DNA of 60,000 nucleotides from positions 19,463,001 through 19,523,000 of the forward strand of contig NC_079875.1 of NCBI RefSeq assembly GCF_029227915.1, read 5' to 3'. The notes below the pieces were generated by a model that saw only the letters and a program-made list of their open reading frames with translations, ran no database searches and had not been told where the DNA came from. Origin of the DNA: Hydractinia symbiolongicarpus. Taxonomy: Eukaryota > Cnidaria > Hydrozoa > Anthoathecata > Hydractiniidae. Positions 19,012 to 34,000 of this stretch are shown here, one piece after another. Position numbers and translations under genes: made by a program. The stretch's first letter is position 1. Each line of letters starts with the position of its first letter.

Positions 19012-22000
19012 CTAGTCCAAAATTAAAAGCAGGTCTTTTGCATCAATTTGTGTGCATTTTTCTAAATACGAAAAACAATACAAATTTTCAAAAATAAGAC
19101 GATGAAATGCAAGGTTAATGCAAGACTTTTCCATTTGATATAGGCTTCGGAAGCAGATCTGTAAAGAGATGGAAGTTCTAAATAAAATAAAAAAAAACAA
19201 CAGTCATTGATAACAAAGAAAAGAAATCAGGTATGTGCCTTAGGTAAATTTAAAATTCTTTTGAAAATTTGCAAGAGATTTCAACAAGGATTATGACTTA
19301 GTGCATGGAAATTCCATCTTAACGGAAACAACCGGTTACGATGCAAATACAGTTTGTTCAACGGTAACATGATTTGCAACGCAGAGATAAGAATACCGTA
19401 ACCTGATTGATTTTTTTTTATCATAAAATTTTCGCACACGCAGCTGCACGTTTTAACTCTTTACGGATTCTTATTTCTTTAAAATTAGCCAAAATTTGCG
19501 ACATTTTTTTTGATTTCATTTTGTCTCGCAACTCGAACGAAAATACCACTCTTTCTTACCTCGACAACAAGATAAACAAGGCCAAGATACGATGCAATAC
19601 CCAACGCCAAAAATAAGTCAAATAAAGCTGGTTTTACACTAAAGCAAAAAAAATATGCAATATTATTCTGTATAAAGGGAACTGTGAGAATACAGTATTT
19701 TTTTTTAGGCTGTAACGTTGACACGCAAATTTATTTACGCTCAAGGGAACAGGACAGCCTAAATTTCATATACATTACACACACACGTTGAAGGAAACTT
19801 AACAAACAATCAAAACAAGATTTAGTTGAAAGTATATTAACGAACAATCAAACGAGATTCAGTTGAAAGTATATTAACGAACAATCAAACGAGATTCAGT
19901 TGAAAGTATATTAACGAACAATCAAACGAGATTCAGTTGAAAGTATATTAACGAACAATCAAACGAGATTCAGTTAAAAGTACATTAGCGAACAATCAAA
20001 ACAAGATTCAGTTGAAAGTATACCTGTACACACTCATGTTTGCAATGAAAACATCGTAGAAGATAAATTCAGGATCCCTAAAAATAGATTGAAATGTAGA
20101 AACCAACTTTTTGTCACAACTTGCTTATTTGTGCTACCTTTCGCGCAACACGCACTACTGCACTGCTGTGCACGTATTTCATATTTTCGCCGAGTGTACC
20201 AAAATTAGTACTTGTAAAAATTACAACGTAGCCTAAATAAGTATTATAGGTACCGAGGACTGCTATATATAACTTACTTTTTATCAGCTTTAGTGACAAT
20301 TCTTCGTACTTCCTTTAAGTATATTCCCAATGACTATAAAAAAACGCACGATTTTTTAAATACACTTTTTATATAAACAACTGATTATTAGCAACATTGT
20401 TTACATACATTGTTTGGACTTGGAAAGGATTATACGGCACACATTTTTTATTCACAAAGTATTTAAAATGAATCAAAAGCGTTTAAGGTCAGAACATTTA
20501 AATATGCAGAATATTAAGTGCCAATGTAAGGTAAGGCTGCAAGGCTTTTATCTCTGACAAACTATACTTATAAACTCGCACCACGGAAATCGTTATTTGA
20601 CCAAATATTTTTCAAAAAAGTGAACATAAAAACCCACTATTTTTTAAGTATCGTTAAAATATCAGATACCACCAAGACACAAAAATATCAGATACCACCA
20701 AGACACTAAAATATCAGATACTACCAAGACACTAAAATATCAGATACTACCAAGACACTAAAATATCAGATACTACCAAGACACTAAAATATCAGATACT
20801 ACCAAGACACTAAAATATCAGATACTACCAAGATACTAAAATATCAGATACTACCAAGACACTAAAATATCAGATACTACCAAGACACTAAAATATCAGA
20901 TACTACCAAGACACTAAAATATCAGATACTCCCAAGACACTAAAATATCAGATACTCCCAAGACACTAAAATATCAGATACTACCAAGACACTAAAATAT
21001 CAGATACTACCAAGATACTAAAATATCAGATACTCCCAAGACACTAAAATATCAGATACTACCAAGATACTAAAATATCAGATACTGCCAAAACCCACAC
21101 GCGTCCCCATCAGTGAAAGTCCATTTAACAATTGCAACATATTCTACACGCATATAAACGCAAATGGTTCTTAGCTTGAGGCTAACTTGCAAAATATCGA
21201 GAAGGGTGAAAAAAGTAAATTGATAGATTGAGAAGGATAAAATAAGGCTCAGAGTCCCTAATCATTTTTAGAAAATCTCCCTTAAATTTAAGAAACATCC
21301 AGGCTTAAACCAAAAAGTATGCTTCTAATGAAATAAATCGTACCTGAAAAATATCTAAAGAACTGTTTAATAAGTGTATACACAAAAATATTTATGTAAA
21401 TAAGTAAAGTAAGTAAGTAAGTAAGTAAAATATATTTTCAAGGCTTATCCATTTACAATAAAATGGCTCTTCATCCCAATAAAAATTAACAAGAAATATA
21501 TTACAGATAAAATACAAGTAAATGATAAAATATTACTAAAAGAAATTGAGTAACACACGGGAATGGAGCAAATATGCAAAGAAAAAATAAATAAATGAAT
21601 AAATAAATAAAACATCAGTTTCCCGCAAGGGATCTTGCCATTGCAACATCTAACAAGTAGCCTTTAACGTTCTTGCAGAAGGTGGAATAAACGTTTTAGT
21701 TTTATAGTTTTGATGGAAGCTCATTGAACAACTTACTAGCAAAATCTTGGAAAGTTCCTGATACAACCGATGGTTCAATGCGGGTATCAGAGTTCCGCAA
21801 TGTTCTTGTGTGCACTTTAAATCCAAATGACATTTAGAAGGCCAGTATACTGAGTTTAACGCCTTATGTGTAGTTTTTAACAAGTTAAAATTTCTACGCT
21901 CTGTAATTGGTAACCATTTTAATTTAATAATATCTTCTGAATACGCTGTAGTTTTTTCAGTTGTTTATTAGAAGGTGTATATACATAGTCGTTGAAATCG

Positions 22001-25000
22001 ATTTTTGACATGACTAAGCTCTCAACCAGCTGTTTTCGAAGAGCAAAATGAGTGTAGTTTTTCAGTTTACGTAGGCATGACAAAGTCCCGTAGCATGATG
22101 AAATAATATTGTTCAGGTGGCTCTCCCATGTAAGGTGTTCGTCAATTGTAATTCCAAGAAGATTTGAAGTTCGTGCTCTTTGTAAAGTTGAATTATTGAA
22201 CAATATGTTAGATGAATATTCATCTAAATTGTGCAATGCCGACAATCTACTCGATGAACACATCATGTATTTAGTTTTGGCAGAATTTACACATAGCTAA
22301 TTTGTTGTGGACCATATCGATAAATCCTGAAGATGTGTATTAATCTCACTTTCAGCCTCGGTTATATTAGCTGGACAACAGGATATATAAATCGTGGTGT
22401 TATCGGCGTATTGAATCATGCCATTGTTAATTATGTTTTGCAAGTCGTTTACATAAAGGTTGAAGAGGACTGGTCCTAAAATGGATCCTTGTGGCGCCCC
22501 GGTTTTAACGAGTAATTTTTCTGATTGGTTGATATCGACTTGCACAAATTGTCTTCGATTTGTCAAATATGACAATGTCCAATAAAGAAATTGTTTTGAG
22601 AATCCCATATCTTTCATTTTTTAATCAATGTATTATGGCATATGGTGTCAAAAGCCATAATACTTGAAAAGTCAACCATGACCAACAGTGTTACTTCACC
22701 TGCTTTTATCACTTCTTTGATATCATCTCTGAGTTTGAGTGAAGCAGTACCAGTACTATGACCTTTTCTAAATCCACTTATAGTCTCTTTATAGATAGCA
22801 TTACCTTCAATGAAAGAAAAAATTGTTGTAGTACAATTTTTTCATAGATCTTTGTTAGACAAGGTAATATCGAAATAGGGCGATAATCTGACAAGCTGGT
22901 TGGATTTTGGACTCTATTGACTGGTTGTATTCCAGCCGACTTCCAAAGTGCTGGAAAAAGATTTTGTTTTAAGCAATTGTTGATAATGTGCGTGAGTGGA
23001 GAAGAAATATACTCAGCAGCTATTTTCAATTACTTTACTGGAATTTGATCGGGACCAGTAGATATGTCATTACATAATGATGTGATAATTTTTGTATATT
23101 TTTGCATGGTTTGTATACTTTAGAGAGAAAGTGTCATTGTCAGTTTTAACATTGTCAATGAATGATAATGTTTCTGTGGGTGATATAACTTCTTTACCAG
23201 TGGTACGCTCAGCAGTTGTCACAAAATGTCTATTCAAGTCGTCAGGTTTACTTTGGATACGGTTTGCGGGTGGATTTAAAACCGATTTAATAACTTTCCA
23301 AACTTCTTTTGACTTATTCGAGGATAACAACTTTCTAAAAAAGTTAATTTTAGCACCTCGAATTTTTTTCTTTGATAAATTTCTTAGCTCTCGATACTTA
23401 TCCCAATAACTGGGATCTGAGGTACGGTGTGCTTTATGACGTAACTACGTTTCTTTCTTTGATCGTGGTTTGTATCCAATTGTCTTGCATCCACAGTGCA
23501 GGAGGACGTGTTATTTTTACTTTTTTTAATGGTACATGTAAGTCAAAATGATATGAATTTTTTAGTGAACGCCTAACTACATTCACATGTTTACATTTCA
23601 TTTTTTCTGGAGTTTTATTTTGGCGAATCTAGAAAAAATAAATATTAGCGGGAATTAATTTTGGTAATTTAAAAAATTGTTCATATGCATATTTCTTGGT
23701 TGAAACCAGACCTCAATAAACAAGTTAAGCATTGCATCATCAATTTATCCGTTTAATTTTATGTTTTGTATTTTGTATTATTACTTAGATATTGATTTAG
23801 CATGTGTAAATTCATTTAATAAAATTGAAAAATTGTACTTTTGGGAAATATTTAATTGTCTTAAACAAATTTTGTATATAAATTTTATTTAACTAACTTT
23901 TGTTAGTTTATCTAATATTATTTTGTCAATATGGATTAGCTTGTGTATAATTCATATAAAATTGTACTTTTGGGAAATATTTAAATAACTTTCGAAAAAA
24001 TTTTTGTATAAAGAGTGTATGTATCAACTTTTGTATAATTTTCTGAAGATGACTTTGGTAAAGTCGAAACATGTTAAAAATAAAACATATGCATATTTAT
24101 AACAAAATGTTCGCTTCTTCTGTTGCAATTGCATTCAAAAAGAATTCGTTCTGTTTTTAAATTTTCTGCTGCTGTTCGTGGCTTCATTACTATCGAAAAT
24201 GTTGGACACATTACCTAGATCAGGATTTACTTTGCTGCAGTGACACGCGCATTGCAGCAAAGGCAATTAGTTCCCGCCAAAATTTAGTTTTAGTTTTTTA
24301 TAAAAACTGCTAAACATTTTAACATCACAGTATAAATATTTCATCAAACTTTAAACAATGGTTACGATTGTTAGTGCATTCTTTTTTCCTTCTTCTTCTT
24401 TGTGATCCGTTAAAAAAAGTGTTTTAATCATCATCCACGAGGTTGTGATTCTGCGCAACTCGGTTAAGAAATGCACCTAAAACCTCTTCATCCGTGGGTT
24501 CAATATAGAGCTCTGCTACCACCAGCTGTTTATATTTTTCAATTAATCCAAGATTGCATACCATTCCTGGAATCTGGAAAGTTATTCGGTAAGGTATTTC
24601 TAGACCACCTTGCACCAAAAATAAATTTTTCTTATGTGTCCCTGTAAGCTGAACATGAACCTCAAGGTATCTCGCAGATCATGTAAAACCTGTGGGAACC
24701 AACTCAAAATCCTTAATAAGTTCAGGTGTATAATATCAAAATCAGATAAAAAAGATTCCAAACACCTTAAATATCAGAACTGGTAAAAGAGAAGCGGCGT
24801 AAACTACAAACAACGATCAGGATTTTACTTGTACTGTAATGTACATGGTATAATCGACGGGAATTGGCCCGAAGCTACTCTCAGCCACATAAACAAAAGC
24901 ACGTTAAGCATTTATTTGAATGAGGCAAAAATCCTCAAAATATTTTTTTGTATAAATAACGGAAGTTTTGCGCATTTAACTCTAATTTAGGGAACGCTTA

Positions 25001-28000
25001 TATGAGCAATGAGAATGCCTATTTGCGGACCTTTGTAAATACGATATAAAAATATATTGCTATTGTTGATTAACCAAGTCGAAACTTCATAAACCCAGTT
25101 TAGAAAATATTGTTTGAGGAGTAATAACACAAGTTTGCAGCTTGAAAACGCTGTGCTTAATCGCTCACTCACTACGTCGTAAAACCTTTTGATATTGCAC
25201 AATTAAAAACACGTTGTAATATCTTTTCAACAACGCATATGTAGTCTTGTGCGTTGTTTAAATCTCATGAGGCAGAAATTACGTGAACAATACCTCCTCA
25301 AAGGCTGTAAGAAGTCTGTGATCCTTCGATATTAACTGCTGACTACGAGGCTCTGACGTCACACGTTCAATCCAAGAATTGATGTGATCTTTATCCAGCG
25401 ACTAAAAACAAAAACAAACACGCTTGTTATCGTTAACCAGTCTGTTCATCAGATCATTTGTTCATCTACCTTCTAGACGCATGACAGAGCGAAAAAATGG
25501 ACATTAATTTGGCTATATGAAAGTGCTAATGAGACAAGAACAAAATAAAAATGTTACATGGAAATAATAGTGATAAAAACATCAAAAATATAAGTTTCTT
25601 TTCTAAATTCTGTGTGTCAGTTGTCAGTCCGCCTTTTTTTTTTTTGCAATTTTGACAGTGCACATATTTCTTTTGATTTTATTTCACGTTGTCACTTTTT
25701 TTTTAACCTTTCCTAATCAGTTTTTGACACGTTTTTCATATGACGTGCTTTCATCAAAAATTATTGACAACATCGTTGTCAATAATTTTTCATGTTACTT
25801 GTTTCGTATAGTTCATATTATTCAACCAGAACGCTTAAATTTTATAAAGAGCAATGTGTGCAACAATTGTGTTAATCAACAGGCTTAATGATAGTATTTT
25901 CGTGCTTAAATTATGCACCAGAAATAGCCAAAGTAAAGAAAATAATAAAAAAACTTACCAAATCACCAGAAAATATTTCTAGTTTACTTGAATAACTCTG
26001 AAATATAAGAAAAGAGAAATTATAAACCATTCTGTACAACTTATATTTCATACGTAGCTGAACTCTTACTGAATACCTTTTCAGATAAATTGAAAACATG
26101 TCTTGCAAGACCTTCCGATAATATCTTTATATTTCTCCATAACGATTCATTAGTAATTCTAAAGTCAAAATAAGCTCTTATTTATCTGTATTATAATACC
26201 CGTATACGTCTGTCTGTCTGTCTGTCAAGCAAAATGGTAGCTTAGCTGCGCAAGTAGCGAGACACACGCAATGCGGTATAAAAAGGACGGGCGAACTGTG
26301 GATTTTTCCACGTGCTAACGACTAGTATTAAACAAACACACTACTGAAAGACATAGATAAATCTTTGTGTATTTGTCATATTTAATTTCAACGTCACTAT
26401 AGGTACCCATGCTTACTTTCTATCGAATATCGAGCCTTGCACTTGAGACGGTTTATCCCTATGTGACAACGTTCCAGCTGGTAGCCTTCTTAGAGAAAAC
26501 CGTTCATGCTCCCAAGCCAGTAAGTCGTCTGCCAAATTAACTTTTTTGTGGATCATACTGAAGGTTGAGTCGGGGAATAGCTCATTGGTCACCTTGTAAC
26601 AAAAGATAAAAAAAAATTATGTATAAAAAAGAGAAAATAATGAAAGGATATATCGAACTGCAACGTTGCTATGATATTGGAAACTCTCCAAACACTTCAC
26701 GTAAGTGTCAGAACAAATTGAACTGTTTTCAACTCTGTTACGGTGCAGGGGGTTATAAGAAAATGTTTACACAAAAATGACGCTTAAATGGCCAAAATCT
26801 AAAAAAAATCACGAAGTTTATTTCTTTAAAGTTAGTTCTTTCTTTTCAAAATCGGTATTTTTAGAAAATGAAGATTCATACAAAAAGTGGTTTTCTTATA
26901 TAAAAAGAACGTGTATGACAACCCTTCATTTCTTGCTCGACGAGTCTTTCACCGAACCACATATGATGGGAAACAACAAAAACATATGTGTGTAAGATAC
27001 ACATACCTTTTTCAGTTCCTAAAATAAAAAAGATAAATCGTAAATCTTTCTTAAACAAGCATTTTCTTATGCCAACAAAAATCTGTAACAATGAGGGTTC
27101 AACTTACGGAAATTGCTTTTTGATAAAACTAACTAACAAACAAAAGTCCTAAAACAAAAACTACGTAAGGAAAATTTATTTTCGCAGGAGTTTGCGAGAG
27201 AAAAAATCGTATTTCGAGAAAATTAATTTTCGTCAATTGTTCAATTCAATTTTCAAAATGTTATTTTTCGGTCTGAAAATTCGCAGACACTAAATTTCGC
27301 GAAATAGACGTGAAAAGCGAAATTCACTAAAATCTTCCTGTGAAAATTAATTTACCCTATGTGGAATAAATAACCAAACGATGAGGCAAACTGAAAAGTT
27401 TTACTCACATTTACAAGAGCATAACCCTGTGAGCCATCTTTGGGTGGCTTCGACACATGAATGTTAAGGTTAGTACCTTGGCCGATGGCGTCGATGCATA
27501 GGACATACTCCGCTTCAGCTAACAAACTAATTTCTAAAAATAGACAGAATTTAAGTGAGGATAAGGAAAATACAACATAACTATGTCAGTCATTTGTCAG
27601 CTGTATATAATATATGTTTTCCAATATACTTGTTAGCTTTTTAGGCTACAAAATGCCACAGTATAAAACTACAGTTATATAAGTCTTATTCTTGGCCAAA
27701 AGTTTTAGCAGCAAAATAAATTGTATTGGCATTTCCTGTATCGGGTGTATATACAGTTAATTGTTAGTTAAGAAGTTTGCACACTTTGTAGGAGCCTGAT
27801 TATATGAGGAGATTTGACTCGGCGTTGGCACGGTTAGCGGGTCAACTCGTTTGAAAAAATTGCATATTATATGGGAAAAGTCAGCCCGGGACAAGACCTA
27901 CACTGCTGCTGGGTTGAAAAAAAATGCGCGTAATTTTTTAAAAATGGCGGATACACGATGTAAACAAACAAGCGGAATTGAATCAATATTATCATTTAGG

Positions 28001-31000
28001 GAATTTATAAGCTGTTCTGAATTTTAATTAAACTTCTAGTCTGCTACTTCGCTCGCCATTATTGTCTTTCTTTTGTTTTCGATCGCAATGCGCATGCTCT
28101 TCTTTTTCAACCCGGCGCCTGGCTCGGCAAAGTGAGTCAACCCACCTAACTAATCCGTCCCGGGTTGAAAAAACGAGCCAGCTCGCCTAAACGGGTTGAC
28201 CCATGTCATATAATGTCAAATATTTTTTAGTAGTGATCTGCCATTATGCCGACCTGTTTAATTTTATCATGCTGAGCATGTCGCGAGCCAACACCGAGCC
28301 AACTCGCCTTATATAATCAGGCTCCAAGAGCTTCAACAAATTACACAGAATACACACTATATAAACAACAGAAAAATAAAATCCTCATACCAGAGGACTC
28401 GACATTGTCTTCGATCCACTTTTTTGTGCCTTGGTAGTTAAACTTACCACCACCAGCAAGTAAAAACAAGATGTTGAATCTCACGTGTTAAGAAACAAAC
28501 AAAAGAGCAACAAATACACAACATTTATTTTTTGCTATACCAGAACATACATTCCAGGTTATGCTATTGGGGAAATCTGCAAGACAAGTTTGATTCTATT
28601 TTTATTTCAGTAGAAGCATTATTGGATGCTTTTGATAGCTAAACTTGAATGACAACAAATTTTCTTGTAACAAACATATCTATACATACATACACATCTA
28701 TTCATACATACACATCTATACATACATACACATCTATACATACATACACATTTATACATACAAAAGGATACTTTGGCTGAGTACTCTGTCTATCATATAA
28801 CCTAGAGAAAAAATTATTGTTATTTATTGACACCTATTTTTTAATAAAAATCAAGGCTCTCCACGAAAGGAAATGGTTGTAAAATATCTAAATTTGATCA
28901 AATTGTGAAAATAAATTCTTGAACTAGAAACTACGTATTTCTACAAAATTTATATTTCTACAATACATGCGAGTGCAATCGATTATTGGTTTCGGACTCA
29001 AATAACAAAAACTAGACAAAAACACATTAATTTCAATGTATGTTCACTACACATAAATCACTGTAACAGCTTTTACACCTACCATCTTTAGATTTTAAAT
29101 AAATCCGTACAGAAGGTGGACAATCATTTAAGTGTACTTAATTGCGGACTATAATCCTTTTTAGAAACTTTCACATATATACCACTTTCTTCAGGGATAC
29201 AAAAATGTCATTTTTAACAGTTAAATATCCTAAAAAGTGAACCTACTTGCTGAACAAACGCGCAATTTCCAACAATGCAACAACTCCACTTCCAGCACCT
29301 TTACTAAGTTTCTGAAAAAATAAAGCAAGCACCAAATTTTGATGACGTCTTTGATTAAAAGTAATGTACTTTGTTTGCTCTAAAAGAGAAATTTCACTTA
29401 CTGGAACAACACTAAAAGCATCATAATGTGTAACAATCGCAAGAGTTGGCAATTGGTCTTCCAGTCCTTGTCCAGTCAACTTGCCCTGCATTAAAATATG
29501 AGGATTTATGAATACAAACATAACACATTTAAATTATTACAAGAATTTAAAGAATCTTTCATACTTGTTTAAGATTTGCGTCGTAATTTGACATTAGGGG
29601 CTAAGAAACAGTTGTTGGTTTTCGACTCAAAAGTCAAGCTAATGGCGGTGAAAACTGAGGACAAAAACAACGACCTAAATTTTATAACCCCCTTCCCCCA
29701 ACGCTCAGTGTTGCAGCCAAAACAGTGATTGGCCTTCAAAATTCAACCTGGAAGTTGGGGGGAAAGGGTTAATTAAAAAGTCTATACATATTTTGTCCAA
29801 GGCTGTACCTAGCTAGCTATATCCTTCGAAATTTCGCATAAAAATATACGAGTTTATTGCACATAAGCAGTTGAAGCAACAACAATGACTTTATAATATT
29901 TTTTAGAGATATTAACTACCTTCATAAAGCTAGTAACATAGCATTTTTCTCTCTGTTCCCTCGTCAAAACAAACTTTTGATTTACTGATATTTAAAATAT
30001 TTTACAGACTGTTAGCTTATTTTACTGCCAAAAAGAATGCTTACAAATTTTTTTTCCTTTTTTAGAAAATAAAAAGTAATTATTCATAATCAGATTGTGT
30101 AGACGTCTATGTGGTTCTAAAGTTCGTATTATTTCTTGCATCTTGACTTTTTTGTGAGTGGTCCGTTTATTACACACCACTTTTTGGAAGTTGCGGGGAT
30201 TGAGCTTTTTGAATTGTCTCGTAGCCCCTTTAAAATGAATAAATAAATACAACGTGCCAACCTGAATGCTAATAATTGGAAAATCATTCATCGCTTTCGA
30301 CTCTCCACCATCTGTTACTAAGTGGAAGGAGTTGGCAGACGCAACATTTGTCATAGCTGAATAAAACAGATGTACTTTAAAAATTAGGGGTTTACTTTAC
30401 ATACATTTAACAAACCTCATTACATCTACACAACAGTGTTTTGTAAAAACAACTTGAAAGCAAATTCTATTTCTATGTAATACCTAATGGTATATGATTA
30501 AATAGCCATCTTTTAGCTAACATCGAGTTAGCATTTAAAAGAAGGCTTTGTTACAAATTTTCAGAAGCAGTTATTCAAAGACAATTTATTCCTATAAATT
30601 CAGCAAGTGGCATTCGAGGGCTAAAAATATGCATATATCTGAAATTCACGAGGCAGATCTTTATTTTTTCGAAATTATCCAGGGTTCCGCAACGTAGTTC
30701 ATGGAATTGGCTGAGCCTGCATCTTGCGAATGCGACACACCTGACATTAGGGTGGCACCAGGTTGGCCAATCAGTGCAGGTAAATCGTGTTGCAGATACG
30801 GGCGAAAGACAAAAATAACTTTCTTACAACTTTGTATTTACATGGCAAAAAAATTAAGATTGAATATTTAGCACTGTACTTTAAAAGTACATTCCCAATT
30901 TCTCCGGGATGAATAAAGAATTTGGTCCCAAACCTAGGACATGTTTTATCTATCTGACTTATTTTATTCAAGAGAATTGCTGTTAATATTTTCTTCACAT

Positions 31001-34000
31001 GTAGCTTCAGAAAAATGGATATCCTGCCAAAAACTGTTTTTTTTGGCGTCTCCTAGAATGGCAAAATTCAGGAACTCAGGAATTACGATAATGGTGAAGA
31101 AGTTATTTTGGTTTATTTCATCAATAAAATGGTCTGAAATCATAGTAAGTTTCAAGTTATTATTTATCTTTACTGAAGCTATAGGACTTTTAATTCCAAT
31201 GGAAAGCACGTTTTTCAAATCAAAATGGACTAAACAGTTCGGAATTATTTTGTAAACTTTTGATAATGTAATAATAAAGATTTGATGATGTAGCACAGGG
31301 GTAAGCCGTTTATTGAACCTTCACTGGTGGTTTACCTGTAGTACTGATCGATAAAAACTACTTTGTCTTGATTTGTGAAAGTTTATTGAGTACAAATATT
31401 TTCTCCTTTTAAAAATACTCTTAACAAAATTAAATACTCTTAACAAAATTAATCAATCTTTCCTTTTCAACTGGTATTTATCCATCTTCTCTTAAAATTG
31501 CAAAAGTTATCCCTGTTTACAAAAAAGGCTCAAATGTCGAACTTTGCAACTATCGGCCCATATCTTTACTTTCAAACATTGACAAAATTTTCGAAAAGCT
31601 TATTTTCAATCGTTTATATAATTTTTTTTCTATGAACAATACTATCTTTCCAGATCAGTTTGGCTTCAGGAAAAAAATTTCTACCTCACACGCCTTACTA
31701 AACATTACTCAAAAGATTATGGAAGCTATTGACAATGGTCTTCTTGTTTGTGGTGTCTTCATTGACCTACAAAAAGCTTTCGACACTGTCGACCATGAAA
31801 TTTTAATTAAAAAACTTTATCACTATGGTATTCGTGGGGTTCCTTTAAATTTGCTGCGCTCTTTCCTAACCAACAGAGAACAATTTGTGTTTATCAATAA
31901 TTCGTCATCTTCACATAAACCTATTCGTCATGGTGTTCCTCAGGGCTCTGTTCTTGGTCCACTTTTATTTCTACTCTATATTAATGATCTTCATACTGCA
32001 ATTAAACATTCCATGGTCCACCTCTTTGCAGATGATACCAACCTGCTAAATATTAGTAAGTCCGCTAAACAACTAAATAAACATCTTAACTTGGATCTCA
32101 AATTCCTTTGTCAATGGCTCAATGCAAATAAAATCTCATTAAATAAATCTAAAACTGAACTTGTTATTTTTAAAACTCCGTTAAAACCAATTTTATTTAA
32201 TTTTAAATTTCTAATCAATGGAACTAAAATCGTTCCTAGTGATACTGTCAAATACCTTGGTATAACTCTTGACTCAAACCTCTCCTGGAAATCTCAAATT
32301 AACATCACCATCTCCAACCTCAAAAAATCTAATGGAGCACTTGCCAAAGCTCGTCATTTTGTTCCAAAATGTGTTCTTCGTCAAATTTATTTTGCTATTT
32401 TCTACTCCCAAATACAATATTGCTCCTTGGTATGGGGCCAAAAATCTTCTCTTACCCGTCGAATAGAAATTTTACAAAACCATGCTATCCGTATCATCTC
32501 TTTTAGTACTTTCAATGCTTCTCCTACCCCACTATACGGGAACCTTAACTTAATTAAATTCTCTGACATGATCTGTATACATAATATAATTTTCCTACTG
32601 AACCTTTATTATAAAACTCTTCCTATTAGCCTCATCAATACTTTCGCAATCGACTTCGCCCATTCCCACCACACCCGTGCTGCTGACAAAGGCTTTTTGA
32701 ATCTACCTCTTGTTCATTCAACTGCGTTTGGTAAAAAGTCTGTTAAGTTCTTTGCAATAAACTCATGGAACCGTCTTCAAAATTCCTTACCCTTTAAAAT
32801 CTTGAGTAAAAATACCTCTGAGCTAAAAATTTTTTTACATAGTCACTTTATTAACACATATAAAATCTAATTACAATTTTATTTTATTTCACCCAGTCCA
32901 AATTCCTTTTTCCTGCTTGAAGGTTTGTTTTAAGCAGCTTCCAGACATTTCATGCTATTTTTGACTTTGACTCTGTGATATCCTCGTCTGAATGTTCGTC
33001 TTGTCCCTGTGTTGTCCTGTGGCGTCGTCCTACCTGTTGTTCTCCCAGGTAGCTAGCACGTTATTTAAGCACATAAAGTGCTTTGTGCTAGTTATCCTTT
33101 TATTAGGTAAATGTTCAATATATTTTTCATATTATATATTTTCATTGTAAACTCCTAATAAAAAATAAATCTCTCTCTCTCTCTCTCTCTCTCTGTATTG
33201 GCAAGCAAGCAAACATGTTTTCATAGAAGTTCGCCTAAAACAAACAAAGTAGTTGCGAAAATAAACAAACTTTTTTTAAAATTTTTATACAAGGCTGGTG
33301 AGTTGCATTTGAAATTAGTGAAATTAGTGATTCTGAACAATCAATCAAAGTGCCCTGTATGTAAATTCTAAAAAAATGAGCAATGTGCTCACTTTTCACG
33401 AATGATACCGCAAAACAAAGAAACCGTGTTCCCGTAACCTATACTGGGAATTAGGTGTGGTAAAGAATGGAATTAATTGTCTTTATAAGGTTGTTCAAAA
33501 ACATTGGAAAAAAGTCGGTGTTTATGTAAAAACAAAATATTGAAAGCGATCTACAAAAGTAAAGATAATGTTTTCAGTTTATAACACAGCCGAAAAAACA
33601 CAGTAAACAAACTACTACCCGCGGCCCTAAATTAAAGAGGGACCATATATTCTGGGTGTTTTTAAATGAGGCATCTAATGGAAGCATTACCCATAATGAT
33701 AACAAATAACAAAAAACCTCTTAATGCTGACGATGCGTCTCCTGTAACTGCAGATGCAATTTCTTCATACAAGGTTCGTATACGATCTTTTTCATGAGCA
33801 AAATAAACTGGAATTGGTAGATCAGCAGTCAACAGTTCCTGCTCCAGTGCTTCAAATTTCTAAATGGATAATGACAAAATTTACTAAAAATTAAATACAA
33901 CTGAATTATTTTCTCTATTTTTTCTTGCATTTTCTCCATCTTTATTTGCATTAGTAATTTTAGTGCACGTTTCTAATGTATCAATTGGTTCAGGAAAGAG

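Noticed and set aside
20656-21095. Regular 26-bp repeat array as CRISPR
   Set aside because: The units are contiguous with no unique spacers, and the context is an intron of a eukaryotic gene; it is a minisatellite.
25228-25260. AACAACGCA...TGCGTTGTT inverted repeat as an RNA gene
   Set aside because: Stem of nine pairs with no tRNA-like or known RNA features; tRNA and rRNA genes were looked for and none could be supported in the window.
30941-31296. Overlapping ORFs of 104 and 110 codons on both strands
   Set aside because: No family motif, no splice or transposon context I can support; AT-rich chance ORFs in a nicalin intron.
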